A stretch of DNA of 64,000 nt from contig JARZZO010000003.1 in NCBI GenBank assembly GCA_030544215.1, forward strand, positions 1,560,001-1,624,000, given 5' to 3'. This document shows, one piece after another, positions 34,957 to 47,535 of the stretch; the stretch's first letter is position 1, and each line of letters opens with the position of its first letter. This DNA comes from Zantedeschia hybrid cultivar (lineage: Eukaryota > Streptophyta > Magnoliopsida > Alismatales > Araceae). Made by a program: the position numbers and the translations under genes. Under the pieces are notes generated by a model. It saw only the letters and a list, made by a program, of their open reading frames with translations. It was not told the origin of the DNA and made no database searches.

Positions 34957-35640
34957 AGGAGGTGGCATAGATGAATCATGTTTTCCTGGTCAAATTCCTC
35001 TCATAATAGAGTGGGAAGGAATCTATATTACGAAGGAGGACCTAAGCTCCCCTTTTACTTGTACATTTCTTCTTTCATTTATAATATAAGTGGTACAACC
35101 ACATTCAAATAAAAAAAGGACACCAAAGGCAGATTATCTTCATTCTTGAGGAGGAATATTTTGAGCTTTGCTTTGTGGGAGACCGACATGGGTGTCAACT
35201 ATCAAGTGCCTACATGAACATGTGTTTCAAATATGATAAAAGTTTAAAAATAGGAAACGGGACCGCAAGAGATACATAGGTGTAGACACATTCTTCTGTG
35301 CTAATACATGCATACGGTAAGACATGGTCAATTGAAATTTATCTAATTATAAAAAATAAATGAAGTGCTTAAAATTTTAGTAAGTATTAAAATACAAACA
35401 ACTAATTTGCAGAATTATCGATGTTTCTGTTCAAATCCTACAATGGAATGTTGACATGTATGTCTCAATTTGTGTTGCATCCAAGTGTCCTAAATAGAAG
35501 TTTCCATCAAATCATATGTTTTGAGGGTGGTAAGCGTTCTTAGTATAGGTCTTAGATCTGTGGAGGGATTATTTGCCTTCAATGACTGAATTCCTGCTCT
35601 TATTTCCTACAACTTAGATTCAGATTTTTAGTAATATCAG
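34957..35640. other. Unassigned spacer
   Basis: AT-rich with no recognisable gene or repeat. Confidence 0.4.
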
Positions 35641-35649
35641 GCAATTTGC

Positions 35650-36030
35650 CAGTTTTTTGTTTTTTTTTTTTTTGGGGGGGGGAGTGGATGGTACCACTGG
35701 TATATTATATCAGAAAATAAGAGTATACAAAGGAGAAGGAGAATCAACAAAATCCCTCCTGTATAAGAGCACTAAGAAAGTGCACCCCGGTCACCTCTCC
35801 TCCAAAAGATAATATAATGAGGAGTTGCAAGAATTAATCTGACAAGGCACTGTCACCCACCCTCTGACTCTATCACAGACAAAAGACAAAATGGAGTGAA
35901 GGGTTCTAGATTCCCTCCTGAAGATCCTCCTATTCCGTTCCAACCATATTCCCCAGATGGTCGCATGAAGAATCAACCACCACAGTACCTTATCCTCTTC
36001 AGATTCCAATATCTCCCCCAATTTGCTAGG
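35650..36030 (-). mobile_element. LINE 3' fragment, reverse orientation
   Basis: The minus strand encodes VLWWLILHATIWGIWLERNRRIF, the conserved end of LINE B/C ORF2, then a 3' UTR with a CTCCTC/GAGGAG stem near 35800. It ends in the T-run at 35653-35673 (poly-A on the minus strand). It is 5'-truncated at about 36030. Confidence 0.75.
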
Positions 36031-36464
36031 GGGTAGTTAACGATGGTTGATGTCTATGTTGGGATGTCCTTGGAGTACAAAAATGATATATAGGTGCATG
36101 TGGTTCTGGTATGAAAACAACTTTTGGTTCTTCCATTTGATTTCTAACAAAGTTCGAATGAAGGTTTCAACAATGTTGATTCTATTATTTGTCTTTGGTG
36201 ATGGAACTTCTTACCTTACTTAGGAATTATCATTGGATTAGTTTAGGGGTGAGTTGAAGCTGATTTCTTTCTTAAAAGGTCCGGAAATGAGTTAGTGACG
36301 ATGAACATCAGACAGATGAGCATGCAACAGGATGAAACAACTTCATTTCTCTAAATGGTCCTTTGATTTTTTTTTTCTTTTTTTAATAAGTGATTTGAAA
36401 TAAGGTGTACAAAACAAGATTTGATTGCCAGTATCATTATATTGCCCAAGCTTTTGCTCAGAGA
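36031..36464. other. Unassigned spacer
   Basis: No gene recognised. It may be flanking DNA or the degraded 5' part of the LINE that follows. Confidence 0.35.
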
Positions 36465-37765
36465 TGGGGTTGTGGAATGACTTCTTACTGGAAGAGGTAG
36501 GCAAGCAGGTAGGGGGGAATGCTATTTCTATTACTTTCAGATGTAAGGATGATGACTTCATATGGGACTTCACTGGGGTTTATGGGCCCCAAGGAAGACT
36601 TGAGAAGCAAGTGCTGTGGGATGAGCTTTTGCATGGCACGAGTAGTCTTGAAGACCATGGTGTTTTGTAGGTGATTTCAATGCCACTACCTATGTCAAAG
36701 AGAGGTCAGATGGTTCTTCTTCAATGGCAGTGATGCAGGATTTTCAGAATTTCATTCATCAAGGGGCTTTGATTGATGTTCACACTGAAAACGGCTTCTT
36801 CACTTGGTCTAACCTCAGACAATAGCCTATCTGCTCTCGTCTAGATTCTTAGTTTCTACCAATTGGGAGGATCACTTCCCACATATGCAAGCTTCTTGCC
36901 TTCAGAGACTAGTTTCAGATCATAAACCTATTCTTTTGAATTCAAAATTTTCCTTCCATCGGAAGCCCATTTTCCGATTTGAAAATTTTTGGATTCAATA
37001 GGACGGATTCTTGGTGTTTGTTAGAGAGACTTGGTCTTTAGGGCAGTAGAAGGGTTTGTCCATCAGTACACTTATCAACAATCTTAGAATGCTTGGTCGT
37101 GCACTTGCTAGCTGGGGGACTTCCAGGAAGCCTCCAAGTAGAGAAGGAAAGTACCCTTTGACAGTTGCAAGCCTTTGAAGCAATGGAGGAGGCTGGTCTA
37201 CTTGATGAAGAAGACAAGGCAAAGTGGGATAAGGAGTAGTCACAACTCAGTCTTATGAAGGAAGAAGTTTACTGGAGGCAGAGATCCGGGGATCGATGGC
37301 TTAAGGAGGGAGACATGAATACTTCTTATTTTCACAGGGTTGCTTCTAGTAGGAGGAGAGCTAATCATATTGGCTCTTTAAAAGTTGATGGGCAGACTGT
37401 TTTTGATAGGGAGGAGGTGAATACGCACATTTGCTCCTCCTTTTCCAATTTGTTTGCTGAAGAGAGTGATGTTAGGCCAAGTGTGGATGCCAGGATGCTA
37501 CCGACACTTTCTAGTGCAGAAAGGGACAATCTAACAGCTCCATTCTCAAATCAAGAGCTTCATGATGCTGTCTTTGCATTGCCAGGGCAGAAGGCTCCGG
37601 GTCCATATGGCTTTCCTTTGCTCTTTTTCCAACACTGTTGGGGTATTGTTCAGCCACTTTGCTATCATGCAGTGGTGGAATTTTAGGAAGGGAGGCCCCA
37701 TCTCAGAGGTGCTAACAAAACACTCATTGTTTTGATTCCTAAGAAGATGGGTGCTCAGTCCCTGA

Positions 37766-37928
37766 CATGGATGGCAGTACCGGCCGATACCGGTACGTAC
37801 CGGTATCGGCCGGCACCGGTACCGTGGGTATCGACCGGTACCGGGCCGGTACCAGCCGGTACCGGACCGGTACGTACCGGTACCGGTACCCACCGATACC
37901 GGTCCCGGTACCGGTACTGCCATCCTTG
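37766..37928. mobile_element. Short hAT element of the GGTACC family, copy b
   Basis: 163 bp. Ends CATGGATGGCAGTACCGG and GGTACTGCCATCCTTG, with the exact 8-bp duplication GTCCCTGA (37758-37765 and 37929-37936). The interior is GGTACCGG-type repeats. It is inserted in the RT region of LINE B copy 2, just before the DYRPISLLN codons. Confidence 0.92.
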
Positions 37929-40170
37929 GTCCCTGAGTGATTACAGACCTATTAGCCTTCTTAATGCCGTGTACAAGATTATTTCCAATATGTTGGCAAC
38001 TATATTGGAGAGGGTCCTAGATAGATCAGTCACAATAAGAGTGCTTTCATTAAGGGTAGACATATTCATGAAGGTTTCTTGATGACCCATGAGTGTTTAC
38101 AGGGCATGAGACAGCAAAGAAGACAAGGGGTGGTTCTCAAACTAGACCTTTAGGAGGCATACTATATGATTAGTTGGAACTATCTCCTTGATATTTTGAG
38201 GAAAATGGGATTTGGTGACATTTGGATCAATTGGATCAAGGAATGTGTGACTACAACTTCCTTTGTCATCCTTATAAATGAGGTGCTGACACCGTATTTT
38301 CATAATGGCAGAGGTTTGAGGCAAGGGGATCCCATGTCCCCTTTACTTTTTGTGTTGATTGCCAATGTTCTTAGTCTTATGTGGAAGAAAGGAGTGGATG
38401 TTGGATATATTACAGGATTTCAGCCAGGTGTTGGTGAAATGATGGTCTCTCACTTGCAGTATGCTGATGATAGTATTCTATTCTTGTCAAGGGAGGAGGA
38501 TCAGCTTCTTTGGGCCAGGCTTATCTTGGAGCTGGTGTATGAGGTGTGCAAGTTGAGGGTGAACTTCCATAAAAGTGTGGCTATTGGCATCAATAAGTCA
38601 GATAGGGAGATGGAGAAGGTGACTCTTGTTTTCTGGTGTTAGAGGGGTTTCTTTCCTGTTACATATTTGGGTTTGCTGTTGTCTCCAGGAGCCATTAAAT
38701 GTAGGGATTTGGAGCCAATTGTGAATAAATTTTAGAAGGGACTGTCTAGATGGAAGGGGAGGCTGCTGTCTTATGGGGGCAAATTGATCCTTTGCAAGGT
38801 TATTCTGGTTAGCCTACCAATTTATTTCCTTTCTATTTTTAGGATTCCTGTCTCTTTGGATAAGCAATTGGAAGCCATTAGATGCAGATTCTTTTGGGAA
38901 GGAGCATCTAAGGATCATCATAAGGGTGGTTATGACATTTCATGGGGCAGAATATGCAAGTCTGAAGAAAATAGAGGATTACGTTTGAAGGATATCTAAC
39001 AATTTCATTTGGCATGACTGTCCAAATGGCTTTGGAAGCTGGGATCTTCTTCTTTAGGATTATGGAGTGAGGTGATCACTGAGAAGTATTATTCCAGTAC
39101 TAGAGTGTGGGATGTATCCTTATAGGTGGAGTATAATACTTCTTCTATTTGGAGAGGTATTTTTCAGGCAGAGGATATTGTTAGGTCAACCACCAAGTGT
39201 CTCTAGGAGATGGAAGGTTATGTCCTTTTTGGGTTGACAAGTGGTGTGAGCCTCAGCCCCTTCGCCAAAGGTTCCCTAGCCTATGCAGTATTGCATCAGA
39301 TCCATTCACTACTGTAGCACCGGTGTATGATCTAGATGCGGTAGGCAATGGTATGTGGTCTCCATAGTTTAGGTGGAATCTCAAGGAGGCTGAAACTCAG
39401 GACTTAGCTTCCCTCTGGACTCTCTTGGCAGATTTCCACACCCACTCCTCCACTGGGGACTCTTGGGTGTGGACCTGGGAGGCATAGGGGAAGTTCTCTG
39501 TTAGGTAAGCTTACCATGTTATTGTAGATATGGGTTTGAGGTCTCCTTTCTTCTCTCACATTTGGAACCCCAAATCCCCATTGAAAGTGAATCGCTAATA
39601 TGAAGGATCTCTAATGGAAGGTTGCCAACAGTAGACAGGTTGATTCGATTCGGCTGTAATATTCCGTCGACGTCTTGTTTATTTGGGTTTGAAGAAGAGT
39701 CAGTAGATCATCTATTAGTATCATGCCAATTTGCAAATGAAGTCTAGAAGGCTATCTTCACCAAGGTGCGTCAACCTCTGAGGCCTGTCAATTCAGTGTA
39801 TGTTCTTCTCTGGTCATGGCCTTTGCTGGTGGCTCCTGGAGCTGACCATATCATTTGGTGGTTGATCTTTCATGCCCATGGATGGCAGTATCGGTACCGG
39901 TATGACCGGTACGGGCTTAAAAGGGCCCAAAAAAATCAGAAAAAAGGAAAAAAATCAGAAAAAATCAAAAAAATGTAAACAATTAATTAGATATGTGTTG
40001 AGTGTGACAAATGTGGGTTAAGACAAAGAAGTACACGTAATACATACTAAATGACTATTTTCATACAGATTAAACATGAAAAATATTATGCTAATATATT
40101 AAACATTTACAAATAATAAATGTTAACGAAATCAAACAATCCTTACCTATGAAAAACATGAGTGATTATA

Positions 40171-43100
40171 CTAATATGGATAATAACGCGTAGATCCTTC
40201 TGATTCATCATCTAGTTGCTGTTGCTGGTATCTATAATAAGGTTGCATATGTTCCCTATATTCACCATAACTAAACAATGATGCAGCCAAGTCGTGCATC
40301 CCTCTTTGAATCTCTCTTAGAGTATGCGCTTGTTGACTTGATGAAATTCTAGAATCATGATGCAAAGAAGCAGCATGAAGATAAGAAGAAGACCCTGACC
40401 CATAACTACTACTGGGTGGATGGAATTGAAAGCCTTCATACTCTACTCGATCTCTCTAGCTGTACATGCCTGCTTCTTGTTGGCCACCTCCATAACCTGA
40501 CTGTTGTCCATACTGACTTTGTGAATCATAATCTCCTTAACTTTCTTGTTGTCCTCTTCCTGTGTCAATATGCAAGGAGAAAGAATGTGCATACAGTCCG
40601 CCCCCAATAGTAGCACCTGCAGCTGCACCATCATTATCACTAGGAGAATGTGTCCCATCATTATCATCTTGATCATAATCAACAATTAACTTTCTCTTGA
40701 CATTACTTGATTTTTTCTTTTGTGATGCCTATTTTTGCTGGCTTTGTTTTCTTTCTAGATCCTTTTGCAAGTTGACCCGATCCAATAATCATTTTCCTTA
40801 TGGTGTATGTCTCACATAAATTTGCTTCATCTCATCAATCGCAGGATCGTCTCTGGCAGCCAGATTAGTCTTCTCAAATGTAGATATACTCCTTAAGAAT
40901 GATGGTGGCCCAACCATTCTAGGAGTGACTGGCCTACTATCTGATTCTGAGTGTCTAGCAGGCTCAAGTTCTATATCAGGTGCAAATAAATGCAAATGCT
41001 CAGTCTGACTTTGATGCACATATGAAGAAGGAGGTGAATTTTCTTTTTGCCTTTTTAAGGTTCTTAATTCTGGATATCTAGCAACAGCTCCATCTAGTAT
41101 GCCCTCTGCTCATTTTGTATCATCAGGATCAAAAACTAGCTGATCGACAGTTGCTCGTATCTCAACCCAAGTCTGCAAGGGATTATGATCATCAAATAAG
41201 TCTTCCACATCAATTTGGCCAACAACATCTTCTGCGTGTCCTGCAGCTCGTTTCTCCCTTAATTGTTGTCTCAACCGGATGTTTTTGATCATCAATCTCA
41301 TATTGTAATGGCAGTACACCAATTTGTCCAATCGTTCAGCCTTTAACCGGTTACGAATTTTTGAGTGTATAAGGTTGAACGTGCTCCAATTTTTTTTACA
41401 TTGGCTTGTCGATGTCGTCTGATTCAAAACCTTCATTGCAACGGAAGCCAATGGATTATAACACCTATCTCTGTTGTACACCATTATCTACCACTCAGTT
41501 GTGCCATTAGTAAAAAAAACAAAAAAAATTAATCAATGTATGTTCTCGTTTCTTATACACATATGACAACAATGCAATCACTAAGTATATCTGGGCTCAC
41601 TTTCTCTACGGCAATTTGCACATGGTCTTCATTATATATTTCCAGCCTTAGCCTATAAGCCTCCATCTATAAAGATGGAATTAACAATTAATATAATTCA
41701 TGGACTCTTCAAAATACAAGTAATTGGATATATCTTAAAGTCAATTCTTCATATACTAGATAAAGATCTGTCTCTTTGTCTTAATTATATCTTCTATTGT
41801 CTTCGACAAGCGTGCAATCACATTTAGTGTGCCTTAGATCACCTCTCCATCAATGTGCACTTGACGACTGTACATTACTCGATAATTTAAAAAATAACCT
41901 GCATTTAGGTGGATAATTACTAAATAACAATTTAATAAATAATCTCCCATGTAACAGTATAAGACTTCACTTACCAGCTGTATGCAAGTCGTGGTGTAAT
42001 GTGCTTTCTCATCTGACATCAATAAGGTCCCACCACTTCATATAAGTGTTGGGAAATGCGTTCTTGATGTGCACTTTAGCAATGTCAATTGCCTCATACA
42101 AATATCCCATGTAATTCTTATCATCCCCATCGAACAATTTTAAGACCTGTACTAGAGGTTCCACCAACTTCAAATAAGTTTGCATATTACTCTAAATTTT
42201 TTTATTCTCTATGATTTTTCCCACTTCCAAATGTTCACATTTAGATTTATTGGAGGTGGTTTGCATATACTCTAAGAACTCCTTATTAAACATAAACCAC
42301 TTGATCTCATTCCTGAATTTGTGCAAAGATTTTAAAGAAATAAAATTAGATGCAAATCTTGTAGGCTCCGCACGGATGAGATCTCGGCCCCAAGGTGTTT
42401 TTTCTCTGAACATGTTCAAGATCTTAGGGTGACCATAAATAAATTGGGTAATTCTTTGTGTTCTCTTTACTGTCTTGCTGACAGTTGGGTCCTTACCAAT
42501 GTCTTCAAGCATCAAGTCCAGACTATGCGTTGCACATGAGACCCAATAAATGTGTTTGCACTTGTCTATTAATTTCTTCCCTGCACCTTTATAACTTGGT
42601 TAATTATCGGTGACCACCTAGACAACATTTTCCTCTCCAATTTCCTGCACCATCTGATCCATCAAACCAAATAAATATTTGACATTCTTTGAATAGTTTG
42701 ATGCATCAACAGATTTCATAAAAGCTGTCCCTTCAATGTAATAAACAAGGAAATTAATCATGGACTTCTTCGTGGTACCAGTCCAGTCATCGCACATAAT
42801 TGCGCATCCTCTCCTTCCATACTGTTTTAAAACTTTCAACCCACTGTTGAAGTTCCTCATATTCTCCATCAAGTCTACGTCCATATATGTCTCGACGTGT
42901 GGAGACTTTGAACCCACGACTATGATCTGCTATTGCATCAATCATAGGCTGAAAATAAGGAGACTGAGTAGCATGTGAGGGAACACCTGCATGCAAAAAC
43001 CATTTGCAGATGCTTTTAAAAACATGTCATGCCGCTTCAGCTGACTTTTTTACTCATCTCATTGCTTGTTTGATTTTTGGCTGAGTAGAACTCTGTCTTC

Positions 43101-43626
43101 TAAAAAGATAACTGACCATAGGACCCACTTGGCCTCTAGCTTGACTTGTGCCTCTTGTTGATAGTCCATCACCTCTCCTTCGGGCTTCGTCTTCTTGTTG
43201 ATGCCACAAACTCTCTCTTCTAGCTGCAGTCATCACAGGATCTTCATCATCATCATCACTAGAGTCTACAATTTGTTCAGCCCTTTGCCTCTCACGTATA
43301 GAAATGTCACTGGCCCCAGTATACATCCCTTGGCCTTTTGTATTATGTCTACTTGAAATCTCATCTTGTAGTTCAACCTCCTCTTTATTCTTTTGCTTTT
43401 TTTGTGATTTTCGGCCACACAACAATTCACGCATCCCGTTGGCAATTTGTTGGGGACAGACAGTACACCTTTTCATATGTCCTGTCTTTCCTGCTAAATG
43501 TTCTTTCCCTCGAGTGATTCCACCACTCATCTTTTTGCCACAATATTTGCATTTCACTCTCCTCTTTGCAATATTAACTAAGGTGATATGGGCCCACCAT
43601 GGGTCATGCTCTTGCTGTTCAGCCAT
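40171..43626 (-). pseudogene. hAT transposase (BED zinc finger, DUF659, hAT dimerisation), decayed
   Basis: Starting at MAEQQEHDPWWAHI (43626), a BED-type finger is clear (CKYCGKKMSGGITRGKEHL...H...C). It is followed by an acidic linker and then VPSHATQSPYFQPMIDAI and CAIMCDDWTGTTKKSMINF (DUF659 region, 42996-42618). HIYWVSCATHSLDLMLEDIGK and FIYGHPKILNMF (42560-42192) come next, then NPLASVAMKVLNQTTSTSQCKKNWS (two motifs, 41484-41110), the C-terminal dimerisation region. In-frame stops occur at 43054-43056 and about 43033, 42617 and 42606, and a frameshift near 42830. The acidic, Tyr-rich C-terminal end lies at 40171-41019. The protein would bind the terminal repeats and cut and paste the element. 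As read here it cannot be made. Confidence 0.88.
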
Positions 43627-43690
43627 GTTCTTACAACAAGAAAAAAAAAGTATAAACAAATATAAGAACATTTGGCATTATGCTCTTACT

Positions 43691-44256
43691 TTAAAACATG
43701 CAATGAAATTTAATTTGGTTTCAATTGATGTTTAATTTAAGTAATTAGACAAAAGTCCCAATTTTTAACTGCTAATTAGGGTCAAAATTAGAGATTTTCC
43801 CTAATTAACCGTCGATCAACGCAATTCACAGCACACTTCTACTTTAAAACATGCAATGAAGCTTAATTATGCTTCAATTGATGTTTAATTTCAGTAATTA
43901 GACAAAAGCTCCAATTTTTAACTGCTAATTAGGGTCAACATTGGGGATTTTTCCTAATTAACTATCGATCAATATAATTCACAGCACACTCCTATTTTAA
44001 AACATGCAATGAAGCTTAATTAGGCTTCAATTGATGCTTAATTTAAGTAATTAGACAAAAGTCCTAATTTTTAACCGCTAATTAGGGTCAAAATTGGGGA
44101 TTTTTCTTAATTAGCCGTCGATCAACGCAATTCACAGCACACTCCTATTTTAAAACATGCAATGAAGCTTAATTAGACTTCAATTGATGTTTAATTTAAG
44201 TAATTAGACAAAAGTCTCAATTTTTAACCGCTAATTAGAGTCAAAATTGGGGGTTG
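43691..44256. repeat. 153-bp tandem array upstream of the hAT transposase
   Basis: Units start with TTAAAACATGCAATGAA at 43691, 43844, 43997 and 44150, a constant spacing of 153 bp; the last unit is partial. Each contains AATTAGACAAAAG and GCTAATTAGGGTCAA. It occupies the space between the transposase start codon and the element's end, where a promoter or 5' leader would lie. Confidence 0.92.
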
Positions 44257-45042
44257 TCTATTTTACTAAGAAAATGAACGTAAACAATCTAAGAATTAGT
44301 TACCAACTAAAAAATAATCACTAGATTTAAAATATATATCATATCTTATTTTTTTTCTTCCACCAAAACGGTGAAAACGTCTCTGGCAAAGGATGAAAAC
44401 GTCTCCGGTGGCGGTGGCGGGTGGTGGCGGCGGCTCCTTCCCCTCCTTCCCTTCCCCTAGATCCTTGCCAAAAACGAGCCTCCCCTCTCACAGATCTGTT
44501 TCTGTGAGAGGGGAAAGTGTTTCACGGGCGTACCGGGCTGGTACCGGCCCATTACAGTGTTTAATATATATATATTTTTAAATTTTAAACGGTACCGACC
44601 ATTAATGGCTGGACCGGTACCGGTACCGGCCGGTATTGCCATCCATGTTCATGCCCCCCTGTGGGCCATATGGGGCGAGTGAAACAGGAGAATCTTTAAG
44701 AAAGAAACTTTGGTGTCAGATAGAGTTGTTTGGCTTGTATGTGAAAGGGTCAGAGAATGGGGGAGATTTTTTTAGTCCTATTGTGAATATATCTTCCTTT
44801 TTTGGTTGGTTAGGGGAGGTGTGAGTGGGACACCAACTTGGTATATTTGTATTTTTTGCCTCTCTTCTTGAGAGCTGATTTGTAATTCTCTTTATCTTTT
44901 TTATTTAATACATATTGGTGGTACCGTTCACTTAAAAAAAAACATCTTCCGGTTATAGGAAGGACTTGTTTATATCATCTTCTCCTTTTGCTCCACATTG
45001 TTGAGATGAGGAGACTAGAGTGTACCTTTTCATCCTGCACCT

Positions 45043-45183
45043 CCTTTTTTTTAAGGAATGTGGGATATACCACCAATCTCATTAAGTAAACATAGGCGAT
45101 ACATCCAGAGAATTGAGGCAAGAGACCTCAAACAAAAAAAATGCTAACACTTGAATAACACAATGGAAGCATATAAGTAATAA
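45043..45183 (-). mobile_element. Short LINE C-like 3' tail, reverse orientation
   Basis: It begins with a T-run and continues GGGATATACCACCAATCTCATTAAG...CATAGGCGATAC. This parallels the minus-strand LINE C end at 48396 (GGGTTGCGCCACCAATATTATTATAATAAGC). No coding part remains. Confidence 0.4.
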
Positions 45184-47258
45184 TCTTCTACGGTTAAAAT
45201 GGATTTTAAACAAAAATGGATTGATTGGGTCATGAGTTGTATCTACACAGCTCGGTTTTCTATACTATTGAATGCAGAACCATGTGGCTTCTTTGATAGC
45301 TCTAGAGGTTTGAGACAAGGGGACCCGATCTCCCCACTTCTATTCCTATTGGTGGGGCAGATCTTCAATTCTTTGTGGGATAAGGCTGCTGCTTTGAACT
45401 TGGTTGATGGATTACAAATTGGAAGGAATGAGTTACAGCTGTCATATCTTCAGTTTGCAGATGGCACACTCATTTTCTCATCGGGTCATGATACTATGCT
45501 GAGGAACATTGAGAAATTTCTGGTTGTGGCGGAAGTCATAACATGTTTGAAGCTCAATTTTGATAAATCTTCATTACGTGGCATTAATTTGGATCAGAAT
45601 ACTGTGGAGGAGAAGGCTGAATTGCTGTACTGTAAAGTGGCACAATTTCCCATTAGATATTTAGGCCTACCACTTACCAATGGCGCATACAAGCTAAGGG
45701 AATGGGATAGCATTATCCAGAAAGTTGAGCAAAGACTAGAAGGGTGGAAAGCAAACATTTTATCAGCAGGAGGTAGGTGGATTTTATCCAAGTCTGTCCT
45801 GTCTTCTCTTCCTTGCTACCAGCTGTCTATTCTTAGAATCCCCAAAACGGTGCTTAGGAAGCTTGAATCCATTAGAAGTGCTTTCTTTTGGGGAGGGGGT
45901 AAAAGAGGTAGAAAGTCTTTGCATCTTGTGGCATGTGATCAGGCTTGCAGAAGCAAAGATCAAGGGGGTGTTGGCCTTGTTAACCTGGATGTTTTGAACA
46001 AAACATTACTTGTTAAATGGTTGTGTAGGATGGGTGAGGAAGAGGAGGCTTTATAGGTGAAGATTATTAGGTTGAAGTACTACCCTGCTTAATCTAGATG
46101 GGATCTTCAGCCTATAAGGACCCATAATATGTCAATCATCTGGGGTAACCTTATCAAGCTGGTGCAACTCATATCTCCGGGAATTAGCTATGGTCTTGGG
46201 AATGGTCGAAGGATCAAGTTTTGGGAAGATAGATGGAGCTCAGATCTGCCTTTCTCTTCACAATTTCCTAATCTTTATCAAATTGCAGTGGATAAGGGGA
46301 GGAACATAGCCTTTTTTTACTCACCCGAGACAGTGTTCCATTGGAATATCAATCTCAGAAGGGAGCCAACACAGACTGAGCTGGGAGAACTGATATGTTT
46401 GTTGACAATTATTGAGAACGAAACATTCAATGGTTCTCAGGAAGATGTTAGAAGATGGATTTGGAATACCAATGGTATCTATTCTGTTAAAACTTAAAAC
46501 ATTCACAGGGCTGATTGAAGATGGAGGAATGAGAGTAGGGTTGAAAGATTTTGTTTGGAAAAGCATATTACCAAACAAAATTAAATTGTTCTTGTGGAAA
46601 GTTGCTAGAAAGAGATTACCTGCATGTTATAGAATTAAAGTTTTCTTCCATATTCAGAAATCAGAGTGCATTTTTTGTGGACACTTTGAAGAGATTTGAT
46701 CACTTATTCTGCCAGTGTGGTATTATCAGTGCACAGTGGAATTTACTTTGTAAGATTACACAGGTACAATGGGCTGATCTGCAGACGGTGCCCCTGCTTT
46801 GGCATTTGTGGGAGTTCAATTGCTGAAAAAGACATCTGGGATCTGATCCTTCCAGCAATGGCGTGGGCAATCCGGTATGAGACAAATAGAAGGAGATTCT
46901 CTGAAGAATTTTGCAATATAGCTGATATCTTGAGAAAGGCTACTACATGGGTGATTGATTGGGCAAGGCTGCTAATGTGGCTTTTGATTTTCAACCTCCT
47001 TCTTCTATCATTCAAAAATTGTTGTCCTAGAAGAAGCTAGCTTTCTGATTTTAGCTGTAATGTTGGCCTCTCCCGTGTTTATTTTCTGGATAAACTGGTG
47101 ATTGTCAACTTTTTTATAGTGGGCTTGTGTGAGTGGTGTCCTACTCTTTAGGGTTTGTGTTTTTTTTTTTTTCCTTTTTGTGGAAGTATTGTTGTATGTG
47201 AGACATACTTCTTTCTTCTCATTAATGAAATGTGACTTTCACCTTAAAAAAAAAAAAA
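45184..47258 (+). mobile_element. LINE family A copy 3, 5'-truncated
   Basis: The copy starts within the RT palm and runs to the poly-A at 47246-47258. ORF2 is open from 45199 to 46056, then broken by several stops and frameshifts through the zf-RVT region (46129-46497, 46500-47040). The 3' UTR stem is at 47077-47095. A weak AAGTAAT match flanks the ends. The second catalytic aspartate is lost (FADG at 45454-45465). Confidence 0.88.
45199..46056 (+). pseudogene. LINE A3 ORF2 fragment (RT palm and thumb)
   Basis: 285 codons with SRGLRQGDPISPLLFLLVG, LQFADGTLIF, FPIRYLGLPLTNGAYKLREW and FFWGGGKRGRKS, ending at a TAG. FADG replaces the catalytic FADD: GGC where GAC or GAT is expected. It cannot polymerise DNA. 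Homology to A1 and A2 resumes downstream in other frames. Confidence 0.88.
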
Positions 47259-47535
47259 GAAAAAAACTCCTAAAAGTAATGCTTACATCTAACAAGCCTA
47301 AAAGGAAGTGAGAGATTGTGTTCTGGACTAAAATTTCATAGCCAAAAGGCACTGTTTAGATGGAGCTTGACTTGGCATTATGTGATATTGGCAATTTGAA
47401 GAAAAAGGAAACAAATGTTTGAATTTACTTAAGTTTTTTTTGTAGCTTCTCTGGCATTTTTTTTTAGCATTTGATAAAGCTTTCTGTTTTACAATTGTTA
47501 TGATCCACGTACTATTATCACATCTTAATTTGCAG

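Larger units (their letters stand above)
39877..44647 (-). mobile_element. hAT transposon with transposase relic (GGTACC family, coding copy)
   Basis: Ends CATGGATGGCAGTATCGG and CCGGTATTGCCATCCATG are inverted repeats. The exact 8-bp duplication TTCATGCC flanks it (39869-39876 and 44648-44655). GGTACCGG subterminal repeats occur at both ends (39888-39920 and 44525-44640). Inside are a minus-strand transposase gene relic and a 153-bp tandem array at its 5' side. It is nested in LINE B copy 2. The intact duplication against a decayed gene suggests loss of function after insertion, or mobilisation in trans. Confidence 0.93.
36465..44942 (+). mobile_element. LINE family B copy 2, split by two hAT insertions
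   Basis: The order is preserved: endonuclease (about 36470-36990; VYGPQGRLEKQ), linker (37255-37686; YWRQRSGDRWLKEGDMNTSYF), RT fingers (FRPISLLN-type DYRPISLLNAVYKI near 37945), palm (RGLRQGDPMSPLLF, LQYADDSILF near 38455), thumb (38640-39000) and zf-RVT/tail to about 39868. The tail resumes at 44656 (WAIWGE-type codons) and ends at an A-run near 44935. Inserted elements are a short GGTACC hAT (37766-37928) and the coding hAT (39877-44647). Numerous stops and frameshifts make it a pseudogene. Confidence 0.85.

Noticed and set aside
43304..43735. 143-codon plus-strand ORF
   Set aside because: Antisense shadow of the hAT transposase BED-finger region.
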